Source: Tetracladium setigerum
Lineage: Eukaryota; Ascomycota; Leotiomycetes; Helotiales
DNA: 64,000 nucleotides
Assembly (NCBI GenBank): GCA_031472005.1
Contig: PZJY01000003.1
Coordinates: forward strand, 558,001 to 622,000
Reading direction: 5' to 3'
Positions 34,251 to 47,145 of the stretch are shown piece after piece (position 1 is the first letter of the stretch; every line of letters begins with the position of its first letter). The position numbers were made by a program, and so were the translations under genes. The notes below the pieces were generated by a model. That model was not told the origin of the DNA. It ran no database searches and saw only the letters and a list, made by a program, of their open reading frames with translations.

Positions 34251-37200
34251 ATGTCGCATCACCAATCCCCTCCCATGATGGATCCTCGTCACGATGTGAA
34301 CGGCTTCCAGATGCCCAACATGCAGGTGCCGCCGCTCATGAATCCCCCGCCGCAGATTTTCGGGGCGTACGGACACGATGCGATGGGTCTTGATTTATCG
34401 CAGCCGCTATTTGGGGATGGGACGTTGTTGGATGAGAGTAATGAGGCGAAGAGGAGGAGGATCGCGAGAGTATGCTATGCCCCACTACTTCTATTTCACT
34501 ACTACTACTACTCGGTTGGAATCTAAGTCCGGAACATCGGACACATGATTGGGATATTGGAGCTGACAGGAAACAGGCTTGTGATATGTGTAGGAAGAAG
34601 AAAATCAAGTGCGATGGAAAGATGCCTGCTTGCACGCATTGTCTGAATTATAAAACAGAATGCGTGTTCACGCAGGTAGAGAAGAAGAGGAATCCTCCAA
34701 AGGGGTATGCGCGATATCCAGCAAAGCTAATGGTTGGTGCTGTGGGCCAATTCGCTGATGCGTTATAGGGCAAAATATATCGAAGGTCTCGAGAACCGGC
34801 TGGGACGGATGGAGAGTCTTCTAAGACTATCGGGTATGTTTGACAACATGCTCTCTTTCGCCAGTGGGCATTGCTGATATAGTCTAGGACTTCTGACGGA
34901 GGATGATAATGGACGAACGGACTTGGGAACGTTGGAGAAACGACTGGCGGACAAGAACTTGTCGAATAGGGTATCACAATCCTCTGCTGGATCGCATCCG
35001 GCTTCACCGTCGCAGGCAAGTCATCACAGTACGCCGAATGAAGAGGGGGATTCCACGCCTCGGAGTCAGAGTCATATTGCCTCTCCCGAGCCAGTCTTGT
35101 TTAAGCCCTCCGAAAATCAGAAAAAGAAATCAAAGTCACCCGAGCCAGAGAAGACCGAGGAGGAAGTTGAAGCTTTATCCGATATGATGTGTTCACTGGT
35201 TACGAACAACTGTGGAGAAACGAGATATATAGGTTGGAGACTCCGAAATTTGTGTTGGAAAGTGTTGTATTGACTTTCGATAGGATCTTCATCCGGTTTC
35301 TCTATTTTCTCGCCAAAGGGTATCCAATGGGTAAACGACAAGACGGGAGATTCATCTTTCCAAACGATGATTTCCTCGGCTTCGGTTGACGACAACAAGT
35401 GGATGTACTGGAAGCCCGAAGTATTTGCCGATCTTTTCTCAAGGCCGATTTTCAAGCAATTGCCACCCAAGAATGAGTGCGTCTCATTGCTCAAGGATTT
35501 CTTCGAGAACTTCAACTGCATGTTCCCGCTATTCCATCAACCCACTTTTATGCATCTGGTGGATCGCCAGTACTCCAGAGATCCATATGAGGGTTCGGGA
35601 TGGTGGGCAAGTCTGAACGTTGCGTTGGCGATTTCCCATCGACTTCGTGTCATGAGTAATTTGGTTCCCCAGGATGAAGATGAGAAGGCCTGGGGATATT
35701 TAAAGAATGCGTTGGGAGTTTTCACTGAGTTGACGATGCGAAACACCGATCTTCTTAGTGTGCAGGCTCTCCTCGGAATGGCACTTTTCATGCAAGGCAC
35801 ACCAAACCCCCAACCCTCCTTCTTCCTTGTCGCAGCGGCTATTCGACTTTCACACAGTATAGGGCTGCATAAGCGCGGTTCTGGTTTCAACCTGAACCCT
35901 GTTGAGATTGAACAGAGGAAGCGAGTGTTCTGGATCGGTTATATGCTGGACAAGGACATTTGCTTACGTTCTGGACGCCCTCCAGCGCAAGATGACGACG
36001 ATACAAATGTTGAGCTTCCAAGTGCCGATCCGGAAGACAACATTGGCAATATCCCATTGGCTGACGGAAAAGGAAAAATCAACATTTTCCGCGTGATGTG
36101 CGAGTTCTCTGTCATTGAAAGCAAAGTCTACAGACAGCTGTACTCAGTCAAAGCTTCGAAACAATCAGATGGAGAATTGTTGAATACTATTGGAGACTTG
36201 GACCGACAGTTGGAGGAGTGGAAAGATAGTATTCCCGTTGATTTCCGACCTGAGCATGAGATTAAAGCTTCGCATACTCCGCTGATACTTCACGTGGTTG
36301 TTCTTCACTTTACATATTACAACTGTCTAACCACGATCCATCGAATGTCGATTCATCATGGTTACTGGACGAGTCGATTGTCGAATTATGCCATTCAAGG
36401 ATTGAATGCCAAACCATTGAATCCTCGAGTTTTCTCTTCCGCTGCTTTGTGCGTTTCGGCGGCGCGAGCATCGATACACCTGATCAAATACGTGCCTCAA
36501 GGAGATTTCCAATGTGTTTGGTAAGTAGTTACTTTGAGATGATTTTTTGGGCATGACTTAATATTTTGCAGGCTTATTCTCTACTTCCCTGTTTCTGCAC
36601 TCGTCACATTGTTTGGGAATATTTTACAAAACCCACAGGACCCTCGTGCTCGCTCTGACGTACGACTGATGAACCTCGTTGTCAACTTCCTCTCCATGCT
36701 TGTTGCAGAAGAAGAAAACGGCGGCGTCAAGCGCATGTTGGGCGTCTGCTCCGAATTCGAACGCATCGCCAAAGTTGTTCTCGATAAAGCCGAGAAGGAT
36801 TCCTCCGTCCGACGGAAGCGCAAGAATGCTGATGAGCAACCGAAGCAGAAACAACACCAGCATCCTCACCCTCAACAAATGACCCATCCTTCGGCTATGG
36901 CTGGCGTTTTCTCGCCTAATCTGGGTGCTCAACCACCACCAAATGGATTTGGCTCGAGTCCTATGAACGGTAACAACATGCCTAACAATGGCTCCCCCAA
37001 CTCTGCGATCTGGCCACCAGCAGACTACTCCACCAACGGCAGCGACTACATGACACCCAACGCCAACGGCATGACTCCATACGCCGACATGCAACAAGGC
37101 TACACCAACGGCAATGATGTCAACTCTCCCCCGAGTCTTCAAAACAATTTCCAGCAACCTTTCGTGCCCCAGGATTTGTGGCAGATGCCAATGTCGCTGG

Positions 37201-37316
37201 AGTGGGACTGGGCGGATATGACTGGTGGCATTTACCCAAGTTTTGAGAATGGCATTATGGGCGATCCGACATTACAGCATGCTAATAACCAGCATTTGCA
37301 ACATCGGGGCATGTAG
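34251..37316 (+). CDS. Zn2Cys6 transcription factor 2 (Asg1/Hal9-like)
   Basis: At least six exons read in one frame. The N-terminus is Met/Pro-rich, KRRRIAR leads into the binuclear zinc cluster CDMCRKKKIKCDG, MPACTHC, LNYKTEC, then a linker and a short coiled coil (AKYIEGLENRLGRMESLLRLSG). A conserved block near CSLVTNNCGETRYIGSSSGF precedes the fungal-specific middle domain (FNCMFPLFHQPTF, AAAIRLSHSIGLHKRG, RKRVFWIGYMLDKDICLRSG). The C-terminus is rich in Asn/Gln/Pro and may be an activation domain. The introns (for example after IAR, after PPKG and after YIG) have GT...AG ends and correct phase, and no frame break was found. The zinc cluster and linker look closest to the Asg1/Hal9 group, but I could not align them. 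It is preceded by more than 4 kb without genes. Confidence 0.88.
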
Positions 37317-39902
37317 GATTCTGATGGGGAGATGAGAAAGATCGATTACCTACTGAAAGGATTATGCCGTGCTCTGCCCTGGTGGGCCGCAGGTTTGGTA
37401 CGAACGATACAGAAGCAGATTGTAAGATGACTGGCGATAGCGATTGAGTGATTTGAAAAAGAACAAAGCCAAGAGAAGTAATCGGCTGACGTTCAACGCT
37501 TTTTTTATGTGGATTATGTGGCTATGAGTAAAGCAGAGCAAAGAAGCAAGCAAGCAAGCAAAGTCTGTTTTTTTTTGTTTTCAAACGAAGCGATTTTAAA
37601 GTAATGATATTCGGTATTGTTATTTTCTATTGAATTTGCTCCTTCTGCTATTCTGCTTCGCGAGAGGGAAGAGGAGAGGGGTCAATGGGGTTGGCTTCTT
37701 TGATAGAACGGGGATGAAGATGTGGGGAGGGAAACAAGAGGGGAGGTGAGTGGGGGGAGAGAGAGGAAGAAGACGACGGGACACAAATCGCAAATCATTT
37801 ATGGCTGAAGAATGAAGAAGAAAGAATGATGAAGAATGAAGAAAGAAGAAAGGAAGGAATGGAGCAGTAGTCAGTTGGCAAGGTAGGTAGGATTACCCTT
37901 ATGGTTTTATGAGAGTATGAGAATGAAATATAATGCATCAATCAAAATGGGAAATAAAGAAAAAAATAAAGTGAGTTAGATTTTATTGAATTGAGAGTTT
38001 GGGATTGACTGGAGAAGGGGAGAAAGATGAGAAGAGAGCATTTTATTCTTTTTTGGGAAAAGGGAAGGCACTGATAGAGATTTCGGCCTTGGACCTTGGA
38101 ATACTATTTTGTACAATGCAGTACAACAAAGCTAGCTTGAAATAGTGAAAAGGTAGGAGGGTCCGAACAGTTTATCCCGATTATTTCCCAGTTCCCCAAG
38201 GGTTCTTCCGAAGGCAGAGGTCCAATATTGTTCATCCTGGGATAGCGGACAGCGATGTGCAACAAAAAGAGTTCACAAAAACATATCAAGAACCAAAAGG
38301 CTTAAAGTTTGTCTCTATTAGTACTAATTAGAGTATAAAGTCTCGAAGAGGGGGTACCAAAATCCCTGATATTCCTAAATTTACATAGAGCAGTAGACGA
38401 AAATGGAAGAAATGGAATCTTAGGAATTCTACGGATGGGGATTGATTATACTGCGATTCTTTCCTCGCTATATGTAAGATGAAGGAGTGGAAATGAACGA
38501 ACAGTTTGTTGCATGTCGCTTGTCCCGGGAAATGAGAAAGGATTTTGGGATGATGAGGGAATTCTGGGGACTTGAGCAACTTGAGAACTTTTGGAGATGG
38601 AAATCTAGATATAGATTGTAATTGGGATGGGAATTATAACAACTACAATTGAGATTCTTCAACGCAACCAACCCCTCGAAATGTACCACCTAAGAGGTAC
38701 CTAGAAGGAAGGTAATATTAACGCTACCAACTTTTTACATAAAGCGAGTTCTTGATTAAGCAATTTTGCGAAGTAGATTTGATTATCAAAAGGGTTTCCA
38801 TTTCACTACACGCTTTATTCCTTGCTTTCAATCTTTGCTTGAAGAGTTTGTGAAATGTGGTGGTGTATAGAACTATGCAAAATTTGAGTATAGGACAAGA
38901 TTAATAGAGAGGATGGAGAAAATTTTAGGTATCATTTAGATTGTTTTGAGGTTATTATCGTAAGTAGGTAAGGTATTAAGTATATGGAAGTGCCAACCCA
39001 ACCCACATGCAATTATCTGCATGCCAGTGAAGTGAACTTTTTTTTTCTCACTTACCTACCCAAATTCGTCTCGGCTTTCTCAATTCCAAGTCCAAGTTTT
39101 TTTCTTTTTTTTCACGAGTATGTAAAATCATACATATCATGCTTACTGACCCACTCGTATGATATGTACATAGGTACCTAGGTACCCAGGTATGATAACA
39201 TATGATGTGTGTGCACCAGCAACCAGCAAACCGAGGGACCAAAAATACCAACAACCGAGTTCCGAGGATGTGAAGGTGCGATGTGCAACACAAACCATAT
39301 TTTTATGGGGAATATTGGGGAAAGGTAGTAGAGAGGGTCGGGAGGGAAGAATGAGGGGAGAGTGGATTTATGTTTTGTGGTGTGATTATTGCCAGATGAG
39401 GTGAGGATGTTTTTGTTTCTGACGGCTGATCACGGCGGATGAAGAATGGGAAACTGTATAATTATTGAGGGTTTGTGTGCATGAGTTGGATTGGATTAGA
39501 TTATTGGGTTGAATTGGATTGGAGTTCAAAACTTTGGAGGGAGGAAGGCAGGGAGGAAGTGGTAAAGTACAGGTAGGTAGGCTTGCTACTGAAGTAGTAG
39601 AGGAAGAATAGGATGGGAAATGATATGATGTCTTTACACAAAACCAGTTCGCTATCCCCCTCCAACCTAGAAGATTAATCAGATTTCTGAAATCAAGAAT
39701 AAGATCCAACAAATAATAAATATGAGGAAGAAAGGAGCAATTGTAAGTCCATCCGTTTTGGTGCTTTTTTGGTAACATGAGTATATAATACAATACACCA
39801 CACACCATCAAACTCAACGCCATGCATGCAATATATGCCCACCCCAAACTCCCTTTACTCCCTCCCCTTCTCCTTGTACAGTCCACCCACCAATCTACCG
39901 AT
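37317..39902. other. 2.6-kb gap between convergent genes
   Basis: Both flanking genes end here. An AAGC microsatellite lies at 37544-37562, the section 37670-37880 is GA-rich, and repeated GGTACCTAGGTACC-like palindromes occur near 39173-39190. No gene is seen. Confidence 0.5.
37544..37562. repeat. AAGC tetranucleotide microsatellite
   Basis: Four to five tandem AAGC copies in the 3' flank of the regulator gene. Confidence 0.8.
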
Positions 39903-41350
39903 CTACTCATCTGAATTTTCCGCATCTTCATCAATATTTTGCGACTCCACATCAGCGGCCGCGCCCGCTGGTGGAGGCGTCTCATCACCTTCCTTCTCAA
40001 CCTCAGGCACACCCCAAGGATACTCTTTATACTTCTCCCTCGTCTCCCTTATCGCCTCGTCCGGATCCTCAATCTTTACATCAATATAATCGGTATATCT
40101 CTCATCTGCCTCCGTATCATTATTCAACCTCAACCTCTTCGCCTCAATATGCTTATTCCTCTGCGGTTTGATCTGCACTTTCTGAATGATGGGGTAGTAG
40201 TAGGCGCCCTTGATCCTTAAACCATCCGTACCGTCTTGGAGCGAAATGACAACTTGGTCTTCATAGCCGCGATCAAGACTGCCAGTGCTTGGACCGCTCT
40301 CATAGACACGCATCTTTTTGAAGCGGAAACACTGATCGCCGTCAGGACGCGTGTAGGAGTAGAGCTTGTCGTCATCACGGTCTGGATCCAGCGTGTCGAA
40401 TTTACGCTTGAATGCTGCTGCTTGCTCGGGCGTGTCTACGGTGAAGTATTCGTATTGAAGAGTGTTATCTGGCGCTGGGTTGCGTTCAGGATCACGCTCG
40501 TGGGCTTCGTTTAGGGCTCTTTGGATCTCTTGCTCTTCTTCTGGGAGCATGATGGGCTTCAGAATACCGCATTCGAGACGAGTGTCGTATGTTGTGCTTG
40601 GGGGAACGGGGTTGGTGAGGAATTTGACCTCGACTAAACCACCAGCGTCGGAGATTGAATTTTGATCAGGTAGAACTGGGAAGGCTTCCACGAGTCGTAA
40701 ATTCGACTTGGTAGGGTGCTTGACATATGAGAGATTCTTCAGGCTGTTGACAGCGACCTTAAATCCATCATCGACCAATTTTCTAATAGCATCCGGTGAT
40801 TCCTTATCAATATCATGAACCACTCGCTTCCCTCTGGTGCCAGTGTTGCCGATCAACGATTTCGAGGTTGTGGAATCGAATCGCGACTTTGAGGTGTGCG
40901 AGGAGATGTACTCTGTTCGTCGCAAGAAGGAAACACCGGTATCTGAGAATTTTGGTTTTCCAAGAGAAGATAATGCTCGAAGGAGGGCTCGATCATGAGG
41001 ATGGGGATTGGGGATGCTGGCGGGTGCTTGAATAGCTGTACAGTTATTGTGAGCATCTGCGCGAGCAAGTTGTCATCTGGGAACTTACAACTCTCGTCTC
41101 CATCGAAGATACCTGGCATGCCCACCAGATCCAATGGCATACCAAGCTCGGCATCAGCTTCAATATTCAATGGCTGCTCTCGTGCCAGCCGTGAGGCAAA
41201 GCCTGGGGTTGTGTATTGTCCACTTGCAAGGCCGGTATTGGGAATATCGAGGAGCTTAGGGGGATTTGGAGGTGGCGGCAAGCTGTTGGTGTATCGTATG
41301 CGCGCAATGTAGTCCTGATGGACAGCGCGAGGAGCTTGAGAGGACGACAT
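39903..41350 (-). CDS. PAF1: PAF1, RNA polymerase II-associated factor 1
   Basis: Scaffold subunit of the PAF1 complex, which travels with RNA polymerase II and supports histone H2B ubiquitination and H3K4/K36 methylation in the nucleus. Two exons (41089-41350 and 39903-41035) joined across a 53-bp intron give 464 residues. QDYIARIRYTNSLPPPPNPP near the N-terminus and KLLDIPNTG are the family hallmark, followed by FLRRTEYIS and FPVLPDQNS, and a region with YYYPIIQKVQIKPQR. The C-terminus is acidic (DEDAENSDE), as in other PAF1 proteins. The frame is intact. It is followed head-to-tail by no partner gene of the complex; RER1 lies upstream on the same strand. Confidence 0.93.
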
Positions 41351-42045
41351 GGTGCAGATTGATCCCGAGTCTCGTTCTGGTGGTCGTGGTTGTCGGGGTT
41401 GAAGGATGGCTTTTGTTACAGCTGGGTTCGCGCGTTTTGCATGGTCCCAGATTTTGGAAGTTCGAGAAGCGAGGCTGTCAGTCAGGCTGCGGTGAAAGAC
41501 AAGAAGAGACAACAAATCCCTTTCACTTTCGTCCCAACTTCAAAATTACCATGAAAGATTCGGCAAGGAAAAGACTCATCATGTTCTTTTTCATGTCATC
41601 GCAATCAATGTTGTAACTTTCACTTGAGCGTTTATTGAATGAAAGCAAGATAGAAAGCCGGACATGACGAAGTAAATGCCTTTAGCATTTGAGCTCAAGT
41701 ATATACTTCTTTCAAGCTCAAAAATTGGTCACTGCGCTCGTTTATCTTTTCGATGTACAGCAGTAATTGTAAGAAGAGAAGGGCGTGAAGCAGTTAATTC
41801 GTAGAATGCATGCTCGATCTATCATTTCACTAATGTCTAGGCCATCCCATCCGATATGCTCCCGCACCCTAAATCTTACGAGCAAAGAATGTGTATTAAA
41901 AGGGTCGTAAGCTTCCTCTCTCAGGTCCCTCCATTCATCCACACTTCTTGGTTGCGTGTACATCCAAAACAGGTTTTGTACAAGGGGTGCTTCTTATCCC
42001 CAATATCTTCTCAATTCCTCCGAATTGCCTCTGTGTCTCGACTGT
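41351..42045. other. Intergenic: PAF1 promoter and RER1 3' flank
   Basis: 695 bp, no gene seen. The region near 41580-41770 is AT-rich. Confidence 0.45.
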
Positions 42046-42816
42046 TTACGAGCTGTTTTTGTTGTACTTGGCCTTTCCGAACGAGAATGGGACGTAGCGG
42101 TACTTGATCATATGTTGGATTTGTCTCCTCACTATTCATAGTATTAGCCAGATTCTTCGAAATCCCGTCGTCTCCAAATTAAAAAGCAAAAAAAAGGACT
42201 TACTTGTCAGTGTGAACAGAATCAACCAGTAAACAACCAACACAGGCCAGAATACCGGAACATCAAAGATAGAGAACCAGGTGCAGAAGAAGCCAATTGC
42301 GATCGCCCGGGTTGCCGAATGCCAAAACTTGAATTCGGGAAGACGTCGGATGAAAGGTCTGAACTCCTCATCCTGCTTGGTTGGAAGGCCACCAGCAGCG
42401 CCATCCTCCATCTCGTTGTCTATAGCTTCATTTGAGGGATCGAATTTTGGTTGCAGGAAGGCGAGGAAGAGGTTGAGTAGGTAAATTCCTAGCGAATATG
42501 CGACTAGAAATCACAACATCAGCAAAAGCTGGGAGAGAAGAAAAGAGAGGGAGAGAACGTACCGATGTACCACCCTTGCGCCAGGAATATTCTCAAGAAG
42601 AAGATCATGAGAAGGGCTAATGTCCCAACCCATCTGTAAGGAACATATGGAGTCGACTTATCCAACCAAGATTGATATTGCTATAATCCATCGTATATCA
42701 GCTTCTGCCTTTCCCCCCAAACGTACTCCGGCCATTCCCAAACTTACACGTGTGAATCTCGACGTCTGCGCGCTCACGGCCGCAAAAGGGGTTTGTTCAG
42801 GCTCCATTGAATCCAT
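42046..42816 (-). CDS. RER1: RER1, Golgi-to-ER retrieval receptor
   Basis: Small four-span membrane protein of the early Golgi that returns escaped ER membrane proteins in COPI vesicles. Four exons (about 42748-42816, 42563-42680, 42204-42503, 42046-42131) give about 190 residues, the expected length (the 42204 boundary may be off by one). QYQSWLDKSTPYVPYRWVGT, LAQGWYIVAYSLGIYLLNLF, FLQPKFDPS, EFRPFIRRLPEFKFWHSATR and the cytosolic tail RRQIQHMIKYRYVPFSFGK are diagnostic. The frame is intact. The ATG at 42816 is followed four codons later by another in-frame ATG, so the exact start is not certain. Confidence 0.94.
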
Positions 42817-43306
42817 CTTTGCGACTTGCTCTCCTATACACTTAGAGGTCGTAGAATTGCGCGTCCGGATTTCGAGGGGGGTTGTGCGATGGGATGGTGG
42901 AGGGAGGCGCAAAGGATTTCGATCGGGTTCGAGAGGTGGCTACGCTCGCTATCTCAGGCTGGGGGGCTTCGTTGAATCTCGACACCTGTGATCTTTTTGC
43001 CCCAAGAATTTGGGAGGCGTGGCTGCGGGACCCCTTCCCGTTGGGTCTAGCGCTGCTTGTGCACACGTGATCGGAGAGCGAGCATGAACAATGCCCAGGG
43101 CTGGTGCCAAGATACGGCCCGTTGAAGGAAGCTCTAATCGGCTTGCAGCGGCTTCATCTTTCCATCTCACCTCGGCTGGAGGAAGAAACAACATCGTCTT
43201 GCTGCAGGACAAGGTAAACTTCCAAAATATTGGTCTTTTCAACACACACTTCGAAGCGTAGTTAACGAAATTGTGCTTTTCTTTTATATCCTCAACTTTA
43301 AAGACA
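42817..43306. promoter_or_regulatory. Divergent promoter of RER1 and enoyl-CoA hydratase
   Basis: 490 bp between two start codons in opposite directions. No specific site is assigned. Confidence 0.4.
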
Positions 43307-44310
43307 ATGAACGCTTTACGAACCCTCAGACCAATTGCATCACGCTTCAAGATGTCAGAATCAACACTCCCCGCAATCATAGCTCGCAGCAATTCCACAA
43401 CAGCAAACAGCTATGAACATATCATAGTATCTGAACCCCGACCTGGAGTCGGTCAAAGTAAGTCATCCTACTTCTTTCTTCCTGATTCAATTCCAATTCC
43501 TATTCCATTCCCAGATCTATTCCCAGATTCCCTTTGCCATCTCAAAGGTAAATACCAGCTAACACCCCCCTCTTCAAACAGTAACCCTCAACCGCCCCAA
43601 AGCCCTCAATGCTCTCTCCACCCCCTCATAAACGAACTCAACACCGCCCTACACACCCTCACCTCCTCCCCCACCATCTCCGCCATCCTCCTCACTGGCT
43701 CATCCCGTGCCTTCGCCGCCGGCGCCGACATCAAAGAAATGGCCCCCTTACCTTCTCCCAAGCCTACACAACCTCCTTCATAGAGTCCTGGTCCCTCCTC
43801 ACCACCACTGTCAAAAAACCCATCATCGCCGCAGTCTCGGGCCATGCCTTGGGTGGAGGCTGCGAACTTGCCTTGATGTGCGATATCTTGTATTGTACCG
43901 AGACGGCGAACTTTGGACAGCCGGAGATTAAGTTGGGGACGATCCCTGGGGCGGGTGGAAGTCAGAGGTTGACTAGAGCGGTGGGCAAGGCGAGGGCTAT
44001 GGAGTTGATTCTGACAGGCAAGACGTTCTCTGGTAAGGAAGCGGCGGAGTGGGGGGTTGCGGCGAGGACGTTCGGGAGCTGGGAGGAGTTGATCGAAGGA
44101 GCATTGGCGACTGCTGAGACTATTGCTGGGTATTCTCAGGTGGCGGTTATGGCGGCGAAGGAGGTGGTTAACAAGAGTCAGGATTTGCCGTTGAGGGATG
44201 GGGTGGAATATGAGAGGAGGGTATTCCACAGTTTGTTTGGAAGTCAGGATCAGAAGGTTGGGATGAAGGCTTTTGCAGAGAAGAAGAAGGCTGAGTGGAC
44301 GAATCAATAG
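43307..44310 (+). CDS. Mitochondrial enoyl-CoA hydratase (crotonase family); frame broken in this sequence
   Basis: Adds water to trans-2-enoyl-CoA in mitochondrial fatty-acid beta-oxidation. The N-terminal 30 residues are Arg/Ser-rich with no acids, a good mitochondrial presequence. Two exons (43307-43457, 43582-44310). Landmarks: ITLNRPKALNALS, RAFAAGADIKEMA (oxyanion hole), AVSGHALGGGCELALMCD, FGQPEIKLGTIPGAGG with the two catalytic Glu positions, and LTGKTFSGKEAAEWG. As printed, the frame breaks at the C runs 43621-43625 and 43743-43747. One extra C in each yields 293 residues and joins LSTP to LINELN and EMAP to LTFSQ. With both added, the exon total is an exact multiple of three, which argues for under-called runs. 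Confidence 0.9.
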
Positions 44311-44458
44311 GTTTGGAATGATTGAATTTGTTTTATGTACTGTATAAGTATCAGTTAATGATAACTCCTCCTGTCCCATGCTTGCCCACCCTATCCAAAA
44401 AGCCGAATCCTGAAAGCGCCCGATGTTGTGATTGCTCGTCTAAAGCTGACTATACATT

Positions 44459-46553
44459 CTAAATTTCATCTCTCTCATCGCTGGTCGTAGAAGACCATTC
44501 GTTGCACCATCCAAACCAACTCCTTCGTACACAGTGAGACTTTTTATCTGGCGCACTCGTCGAGGTAGGGACTGGCGAAGGATCAACACAGATAAGGCCA
44601 AAGAATTCAGACGAAGTACAAGAGTGGCTACTTGAGCTCGTGCTTGTCTGAAACGATGTTGTTAATGAGGGTGGTGAAGTTATGGCGTGGGAGTGAGTTG
44701 TGGTGGTCGTCTTGTCATTACATCCCAAAAGAGTCCCGGCGTCTCACAATCAGTTGTTGTGGGCGAAGGGGAATGTTTAGTTGTCGTTGTCGTTGTCGGA
44801 TCTGCACATCCCCACCAACCTGGGGTTTTGCATGACGTGGTAGGTGTTGAGGAGGTCCCCGATGTTCTAGTGACTGTTGGTTGGGGGAACCACTTCTAGC
44901 TGTTGTGGCCGTCTTGTCATTGCATCCAAACCAGCCTGGTGTCTCACAGGTCGATGTAGAAGTGGTCGTGGTGGTGCTCGTACTCGTCGTTTTACCTGAA
45001 GTGGTGGTAGTTTCGTCCAAACATCCCCACCAACCTGGCGTTGAACAAGTTGCAGTTCGTGTCTTTGTTCGTGTCGAGGTCGAAGTGGCCGTGGTGCTGC
45101 CCTCGCTCTTGTTTCCCGTCACTTCCTTCCAACGCACACAATCGAAACACTCCGGCGTGAATTTACATTCCGGCGCCGTTTTATATTTCTTGATGACGTG
45201 TTCAATCACCCAGATAATCTTATGTGTGATGATCGAGACTCTTGTACCATTGTTCTTGACAACATCAAAAACACACTCCTGTCCACTGTGGCACTGGCTC
45301 TCGAGAGCATATCCGGCGTATGAGCAACTTGCTGTTGCTCCATTGCAAGTTCCCATGTAGATAGGATCCGCAGTTTGTCCAAAATGAAACACCCCAGTGA
45401 ACTCTCGTTGCCCTGGGCGATCTGGGTCGGTTCCAGGCGGGATTGGGAGTCCAAGTCGATTTGCTGGGAGTGCATCCGGTACGGCCTCGAATGTAAGAAC
45501 TGGCCGTCCATAGGTCAATCCTATCATGGCGCTAACGGATCCTCCAAGTGAATGTCCAGCGAGCCATATATCCGCATCTGGATAGAGCGCGGTCACATTG
45601 TTATATAAATGGCGAGCTGCTGCATAGTACCGGTTTTCCTTCGTCAGGGCAGCTTTTAAACAAGTAATATTGCAGGTATAAGTGCCAGTTGCGCAATGAC
45701 ATACTTGACGTGCAAACGTGCCTCCTTGTTGTCCACAGCAGCAACTGAAGAATAGGTTGTCGTTTTCTTTGTCGTTTGTAGTTGTTCCATCTCCATCCCA
45801 AATTGCAAGTGTTGTTCCCTTCAATCCAATGACAATAGTCGTGTTCTTTTCATCCGAGTAAAGATATCCTCGGAGATTGTTTCCATCCCAGCCAAAGCCT
45901 CCTTCTGGTGTTCTGTTAAACCCCCATTTACATCCTTCCAGTCTCCGGTATCAGGGACTTCAACATAGGCATTTGCCGCCATTTGGGCAAATGTTAAGAT
46001 CGTTTCCATATTGGTAACATCCGGTCCGGGAACAGAATCCATTGTCCATGCATCTACAGATGATTCCCAAACCCCGGAATAGGTTCGAGCGGCCGCCACC
46101 ATGGATCTACCACCGAAGGTCGTCTATCCTTCAACCGACGTATTTCCATAGGAGCGGTCCGCACAACAAGCGGCCTCTCACTTTTCTGTATAGGCCCATC
46201 TTCTGACTCTATCCACATTGACGCGGCGGATTTGGGGACATCGTGTCTGTGGTGCAATGCTGGGTTGTTCAGGTTACCATGGTGAAATACATGCCGCAGT
46301 GTCTATAAAAGAGTCAATATATGGGCAATCTCTTGAATGATCCAATAAAACTCACGAATACATGCTCAGTGCTCTGTGCGGGCTGGTGTTGTGGTTCTTG
46401 GGGCAAAGGTGGGAGTATTGGGAGCGGTTGTTGATGTTGACGTAACTGATGTCCAGCAATCGGAGTCGATAAGACGAGGAATGAAAGCAGTAGTGTTGAC
46501 GTGACTCTGCCGGCAGAATTACATTTGGTTTGGGGATCCCGACCCAAATGCAT
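44459..46553 (-). CDS. ATG15: ATG15, vacuolar autophagic-body lipase; frame broken in this sequence
   Basis: ATG15 is a type-II membrane lipase that reaches the vacuole by the MVB route and breaks down autophagic bodies. Two exons (46356-46553, 44459-46302) give 681 residues once four single missing bases are allowed for. An N-terminal signal anchor (TLLLSFLVLSTPIAG) is followed by FTLRHVFHHG, TFAQMAANAYVEVP, LFFSCCCGQQ, and the lipase elbow WLAGHSLGGSVSA with the nucleophile Ser. EAVPDALPANRLGLP, HFGQTADPIYMGTCNG and the His region THKIIWVIEHVIKKY follow. The tail is Thr/Ser-rich with four Cys repeats of the form C-x-TPG-W-x-GC-x-D. Frame jumps lie near 46103-46104, 45921-45925, 44883-44887 and 44724-44726, each one G/C short. 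The exon total then becomes a multiple of three. Confidence 0.92.
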
Positions 46554-47145
46554 GATGGACACGAGGTTGAGAGGACGGAGATAGAAAACTTGGAAATATA
46601 TCGGAGGTGGAGGAGGACGATGGTGTTGAGTCAAGTGCAGGAGTGTTGAGTGTTTGTCGTGTGGTGGTGGAGGGAGATCTTGAACACTCTCCTGCAGCCT
46701 GTCGGCATGATCTGGGCGCTGGTCCGGAGCCTGTCCCTGTGATCGTGCGGCGCGTCATCCAGCACGACGAACGACACTTCCTCCTCAACCACTTCAAAGC
46801 AATTGCTGGGAATATTACCTTGCCATCTATCGCAAAGAGAACACAAACCTCACTTCTTCCTTGTGCAAATGTACCTAATAACTTGATCTTCCATTATTAA
46901 CCTCTATTTGCTGGCCATTTCTCCACACTTCTCCCATGCCAGTTTGCGCTTCTATTCGCACATTTCGCCCCAGCTATCCCGGCGGGCCTCGTAGTTTCAT
47001 CAATGCAACATCGGTTGGCAAGAGCTTAAAAGACAGCAAGGTACCTACCTAAGAGGTATGTGTGTATGGCTTCTCGCGGCCATTCTTTCCTGACGACAAC
47101 CTCTGGCCAGGTGCTAACACAATGCCGTTCTCTTTTCCAGACTTT
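46554..47145. promoter_or_regulatory. Divergent promoter of ATG15 and VPS9-domain gene
   Basis: 592 bp. A GTATGT donor near 47056 and a TTTTCCAG acceptor ending at about 47140 suggest an intron in the 5' UTR of the plus-strand gene, just before its ATG. Confidence 0.45.

Noticed and set aside
33306..34278. Open frames just upstream of Zn2Cys6 regulator 2 as an N-terminal extension or separate gene
   Set aside because: Composition follows CT-rich leader DNA in all three frames, and the regulator starts cleanly at 34251.
42620..42991. Plus-strand frame opposite RER1
   Set aside because: Antisense to RER1 exons and promoter, with no family features.
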